Positions 16,257 to 20,605 of a DNA stretch of 20,605 nucleotides are shown here, one piece after another. The notes beneath the pieces are model-generated. The model saw only the letters and a program-made list of their open reading frames with translations, was not told where the DNA came from and searched no databases. The DNA is from Opitutia bacterium (GTDB taxonomy: Bacteria; Verrucomicrobiota; Verrucomicrobiae; Opitutales; UBA953), in assembly GCA_947465345.1 (NCBI GenBank), contig CANHZL010000017.1, positions 1-20,605 of the forward strand. Direction: 5' to 3'. Each line of letters starts with the position of its first letter. Within the stretch, counting starts at the first letter, position 1. Both the position numbers and the translations under genes were made by a program.

Positions 16257-16922
16257 TCAGGGGGTAGGGGTGACGATCACGTCATCGATCTCGATGCCTT
16301 TCTCGCCGCCGTTCTGCATCCAGAGGAGCTTGCGCTTAGTGGCGTCGAAGTTTGGGCGCTTCAGGGTGTGCTGCCATTTGCCGTCGACGGACATGTCCAC
16401 CGAGTCGCCTTTGAAGACGAGTTTCACGGTGCGCCATTCGTTGGCGGTCAGGTCGACCTTCTCGGCCGGGAAATGCTCGTTGGTTCGATAGGCTTTGCTG
16501 ACCGGATCGGCTTCGCGGGTGTTCTGACGAAGCGAGTGCTTCGGGTCGAGGGTGTGGGCGTCGACTTCGAGCACGACGCTGTCGCGGTTGAGGCGGACGC
16601 GGAGCATGTGGTCCACCGAGCCGTAGCCATCGTCACCGTCGACGAAGAGCCAGAGCATGCCGCCTTTCTCAAGGTGGCGGTAGCGAAAGGACATCGTCAG
16701 GTCTTTGCCGGCCAGCGCCAGGTAGACCATCGGCGGGTATTTGCCCCCGCTGGAGCCGCGCGTCCACATCACCCCGTCGCGAACGGAGGTGTTCTTGTTG
16801 GGGAGAGGCGTGATGAACTTCTTAGCATCGAAGCCTGGCCCGAAGTCCTCGCGCACCGAGAACGACTCCGGCGTCGCGCAGCCGACGAGAGCCAAGGCCA
16901 CCAAAGCCGCGATGAAACGCAT
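16257..16922 (-). CDS. Small lipoprotein with beta-sandwich (DUF1080-like) fold
   Basis: This 221-residue protein begins MRFIAALVALALVGCATP, with lipobox LVGC (Cys15), so it is a probable lipoprotein. The mature part alternates strands and turns in a jelly-roll pattern: DLTMSFRYRHLEKGGMLWLF (about 74-93), HMLRVRLNRDSVVLEVDAHT, NEWRTVKLVFKGDSVDMSVD and a final IEIDDVIVTPTP. Family-level recognition is weak; concanavalin-like/DUF1080-like is the best description. It starts 2 nt after the stop of the second DUF1501 gene, with no Shine-Dalgarno, so translation depends on the upstream gene or a non-canonical signal. Together with the next gene it makes a pair of small exported sandwich proteins placed between the two cytochrome-DUF1501 modules. 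Ligand unknown. Confidence 0.78.
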   Translation of the reverse strand: MRFIAALVALALVGCATPESFSVREDFGPGFDAKKFITPLPNKNTSVRDGVMWTRGSSGGKYPPMVYLALAGKDLTMSFRYRHLEKGGMLWLFVDGDDGYGSVDHMLRVRLNRDSVVLEVDAHTLDPKHSLRQNTREADPVSKAYRTNEHFPAEKVDLTANEWRTVKLVFKGDSVDMSVDGKWQHTLKRPNFDATKRKLLWMQNGGEKGIEIDDVIVTPTP

Positions 16923-16924
16923 GC

Positions 16925-18369
<1,445 letters not shown>

Positions 18370-18373
<4 letters not shown>

Positions 18374-20605
18374 CGGTTGAGGGTCTCGTCGAGGTTGAGG
18401 AGGAGGCTGGCGGTGAGGGTCCACGCCGCGACTTCGGGCGCGGGCAGGGAAGCGTCGGGCTTCGATTCGCCGAAGGTGATCAGCTTGGTCGCGTCGGCCG
18501 GCTGGGCGACGTAACGCGCGCGGTGGGCGCGGAGGGCGTCGAGCGTGACCTGCGTTTCGCTCGCGGCGGGACGACGACCAACGGCCGTCAGCCACGCGAA
18601 CGCGGCCTTGGCTTCATCGGTTGAGCCGCCTTCCTTGAGGATGCGCTGGGCGAACGCACGGGCGGCTTCGACGTGCTGGACGTCGTTGAGCAGCGCGAGG
18701 GCTTGGAGCGGCGTGTTACTGAGCTCGCGACGGACGCAGCTCGCCTCGCGGGCGGGCGCATCGAAGGCGATCATCGAGGGCGGCGGCGCGGTGCGCTTCC
18801 AGAACGTATAGAGCGAGCGACGGTAGAGCGCTTCGCCGGTGTCGCGCGTGTAGCGGGCGGTATTGCTGCCGGTGAAGCCGACCGGTTCCCAGACACCATC
18901 AGGCTGGTAAGGACGCACGCCCCTGCCGCCGATGCGCGGGCTGAGCAGGCCGGAGACGAACAGCGCCTGGTCGCGGATGACCTCGGCGTCGAGGCGATGG
19001 CGCGGACCACGGGCGAGGAGGCGATTCTCCGGATCCTTGGTCAGGAGTTCCGGTGAAGCCGCGGCGGAGCGACGATAGGCGGCGCTGCTGACGAGCAGGC
19101 GCACGAGGCGCTTCACGTCCCAGCCGGTCTCGCGGAATTCCACCGCGAGCCAGTCGAGGAGCTCCGGGTGGCTGGGCGAATCGCCCTGCGAGCCGAAGTC
19201 GCCGCTGGTCTTGACCAGACCGTAGCCGAAGAACTGTTGCCAGTAACGGTTGACCGTCACGCGGCTCGTGAGCGGATTGGCAGGAGAAAGGAGCCAGGCG
19301 GCGAGGTCGCGACGGTCGTAGGTCTCCTTCTTGGGCAGCGGGTGGAAGGCCGCGGGTACGCCGCGGGAGACCGCTTCACCAGGCTTGTCGTATTGACCGC
19401 GGATCATCACGTGGGCCTGCCGTGGCTTCGGGAGCTCAGCCATGATGAGCGTCGCGGGGATCTTGTCGGTCAGGGCTTTCTTGCGGGACTCCTCGGCGAG
19501 TTTCTCGGCGCGCATGCCCTCGAGTTTCTCACGGCCGCCTTGGAATTCGTTCTCGAGCCACCAATCGAGCAGGCGCTTGCGCTCGGCGTCGGTCCATAGG
19601 GCGGCCTTCTTGCCGCGTACGAGAGTCTGCAGGTCGCCCGGCAGCGCTTCGACGCGGGAGCCTTGCATCTTCTCCGACCAGAACTGGAACGACCATTGCA
19701 GGTCCTTGGCTTCCTCGATGCGGTGGCTGATCGCGAGTCGGTCCCAGAAGACCGTCCCGTCAAACTGCGTGAAAGCGAAGCCGTCGACCTTCATGCCCGG
19801 CTTGAGGCCGAGTTTGGCGATGTCTACCTTGAGCTGGGTCCACTTGCCGGCGTCAGGCAGCTTGCCCATGTTCACTTTCTCAGGTGTACGCACCTTGCCG
19901 AAGGGGATGGCGCCTTCCTCGCCCCAGAAAGCGCGGTGATTCCAGCCGCCGACGTGGAGTTGGAGCATGATGGCCTTGGGGAGGTCCTTGGGCTCGAGGT
20001 AGGTCCAGACGGAGATGATCCCGTTGGGCGGGATCACGAACGCGGCCCCGTTCTCGAAGTAATCCTGGGCGACGCCCTTCGCGGTGCGCTTGAGCGCCCG
20101 CTTGCCGCTATGCACCGGGCCTTGGCCGGCTTCGACGAAGGTGGTGGTGCCGCCGGTGCCGTTGACCTTGGCCTTCTCGGGGAAGGCGTCCTCGAGCCAG
20201 ATCGTCTCGCCGGTGCGGACGGGCGGAGGCGGCGTGAGCGTCGCGGGATCGACGTATTTGAGGGAGGCGATGGCGTCGCGCACGGCCTTGAGGTGTCCGG
20301 CGATTTTAGCGTCGAAGTCCTTGAGGGTCTTTTCCTGTTCGGGGGTCGAGAGCTGCAGTACCGGCGGGGTCAGCAGGATGTTGCCGTCCATGGCCGGATC
20401 GGCGGCGCTGTAGAAGAAGGAGTAGAGCGAGTAGAATTCCTTGGTCGTGACCGGGTCGAACTTATGGTCATGGCAGACCGCGCAGCCGGCGGTCAGGCCC
20501 ATCCAGACGCCCATGGTGGTGTCGGTGCGATCGACGGCATAGCGGAAGAGGAGCTCGTCGTTGATCGAGCCGCCCTCGCTGGTGGTCACGTTGCAACGGT
20601 TGAAA
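18370..20605 (-). CDS. DUF1549-(sandwich)-DUF1553 cytochrome c protein, copy 2 (partial, N-terminus outside window)
   Basis: The frame is open to the right edge, so the N-terminal PSCyt1 part lies beyond the window; 744 residues are visible. The first visible residues ([13 protein letters not shown]) match the middle of DUF1549 in copy 1 (QRCNITTNEGGT), which shows that the GTG at 20589 is internal and not a start. [11 protein letters not shown] (visible 41-51) is the PSCyt2 haem-like motif. A sandwich-like insert spans about 132-295 ([33 protein letters not shown]) and differs from the LamG insert of copy 1. DUF1553 follows ([32 protein letters not shown]) and ends in [11 protein letters not shown], like copy 1's LLNLDEVLNK. 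It overlaps its DUF1501 partner by 4 nt. Redox role outside the cytoplasm is likely; the substrate is unknown. Confidence 0.93.

Noticed and set aside
18374..18595. N-terminal extension of DUF1501 copy 2 by 74 codons.
   Set aside because: The extension is Arg/Pro-rich, lies inside the preceding gene and would bury the Tat signal; the ATG at 18373 gives a normal Tat N-terminus and an ATGA overlap.
20587..20589. GTG as the start of the rightmost gene.
   Set aside because: Codons upstream to the window edge remain open and match conserved DUF1549 residues of the paralogue, so the gene continues beyond the window.

Overview
This window is a gene-dense, GC-rich stretch in which every credible gene lies on the minus strand, so transcription runs from the right edge (20605) to the left edge (1). 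The gene content points to the Planctomycetota-Verrucomicrobiota group. The main pointers are 'planctomycete-type' cytochrome c proteins (PSCyt1 with DUF1549/DUF1553, and PSCyt1 with DUF1587/1595/1592/1588/1585), Tat-exported DUF1501 and DUF1552 proteins, and FG-GAP/VCBS, sialidase-like and concanavalin-like secreted proteins. I lean towards Verrucomicrobiota, but no ribosomal or other phylogenetic marker is present to decide. There are no RNA genes, CRISPR arrays, transposase genes, transporters or regulators, and no gene-free stretch longer than about 190 bases.

Layout in transcription order. (i) 20605-15584: a partial DUF1549/DUF1553 cytochrome, a DUF1501 protein (4-nt ATGA overlap), a small lipoprotein with a beta-sandwich-like fold (2-nt gap) and a second small secreted sandwich protein. 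(ii) 15395-10793: a second, complete DUF1549/DUF1553 cytochrome carrying a LamG-like insert, then a second DUF1501 protein (4-nt gap). (iii) 10683-6624: a five-Asp-box sialidase-like protein, an exported FAD-dependent oxidoreductase and a sialidase-like lipoprotein (ATGA overlap). (iv) 6545-3112: a seven-repeat VCBS lipoprotein, a 17-bp perfect inverted repeat in the intergenic gap, an acetylxylan-esterase/dienelactone-hydrolase-like enzyme and a six-repeat beta-propeller protein (ATGA overlap). (v) 2981-1: a DUF1592-type cytochrome followed by the start of a DUF1552 protein (12-nt gap).

Every protein carries an export signal: three Tat signals (both DUF1501 proteins and DUF1552), three lipoboxes, and Sec-type leaders on the others whose N-terminus is in the window. 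The locus therefore looks like an extracytoplasmic system that pairs haem-c proteins with glycan-active hydrolases, an esterase, a flavoenzyme and carbohydrate-binding sandwiches. The likely theme is oxidative or redox-assisted breakdown of a decorated polysaccharide outside the cytoplasm. The substrate and the chemistry of the DUF proteins cannot be read from the sequence. The most notable structural points are the duplicated cytochrome-DUF1501 module with different inserted sandwich domains, the 17-bp palindrome, and the absence of Shine-Dalgarno sequences, with C-rich leaders in front of most unlinked genes.
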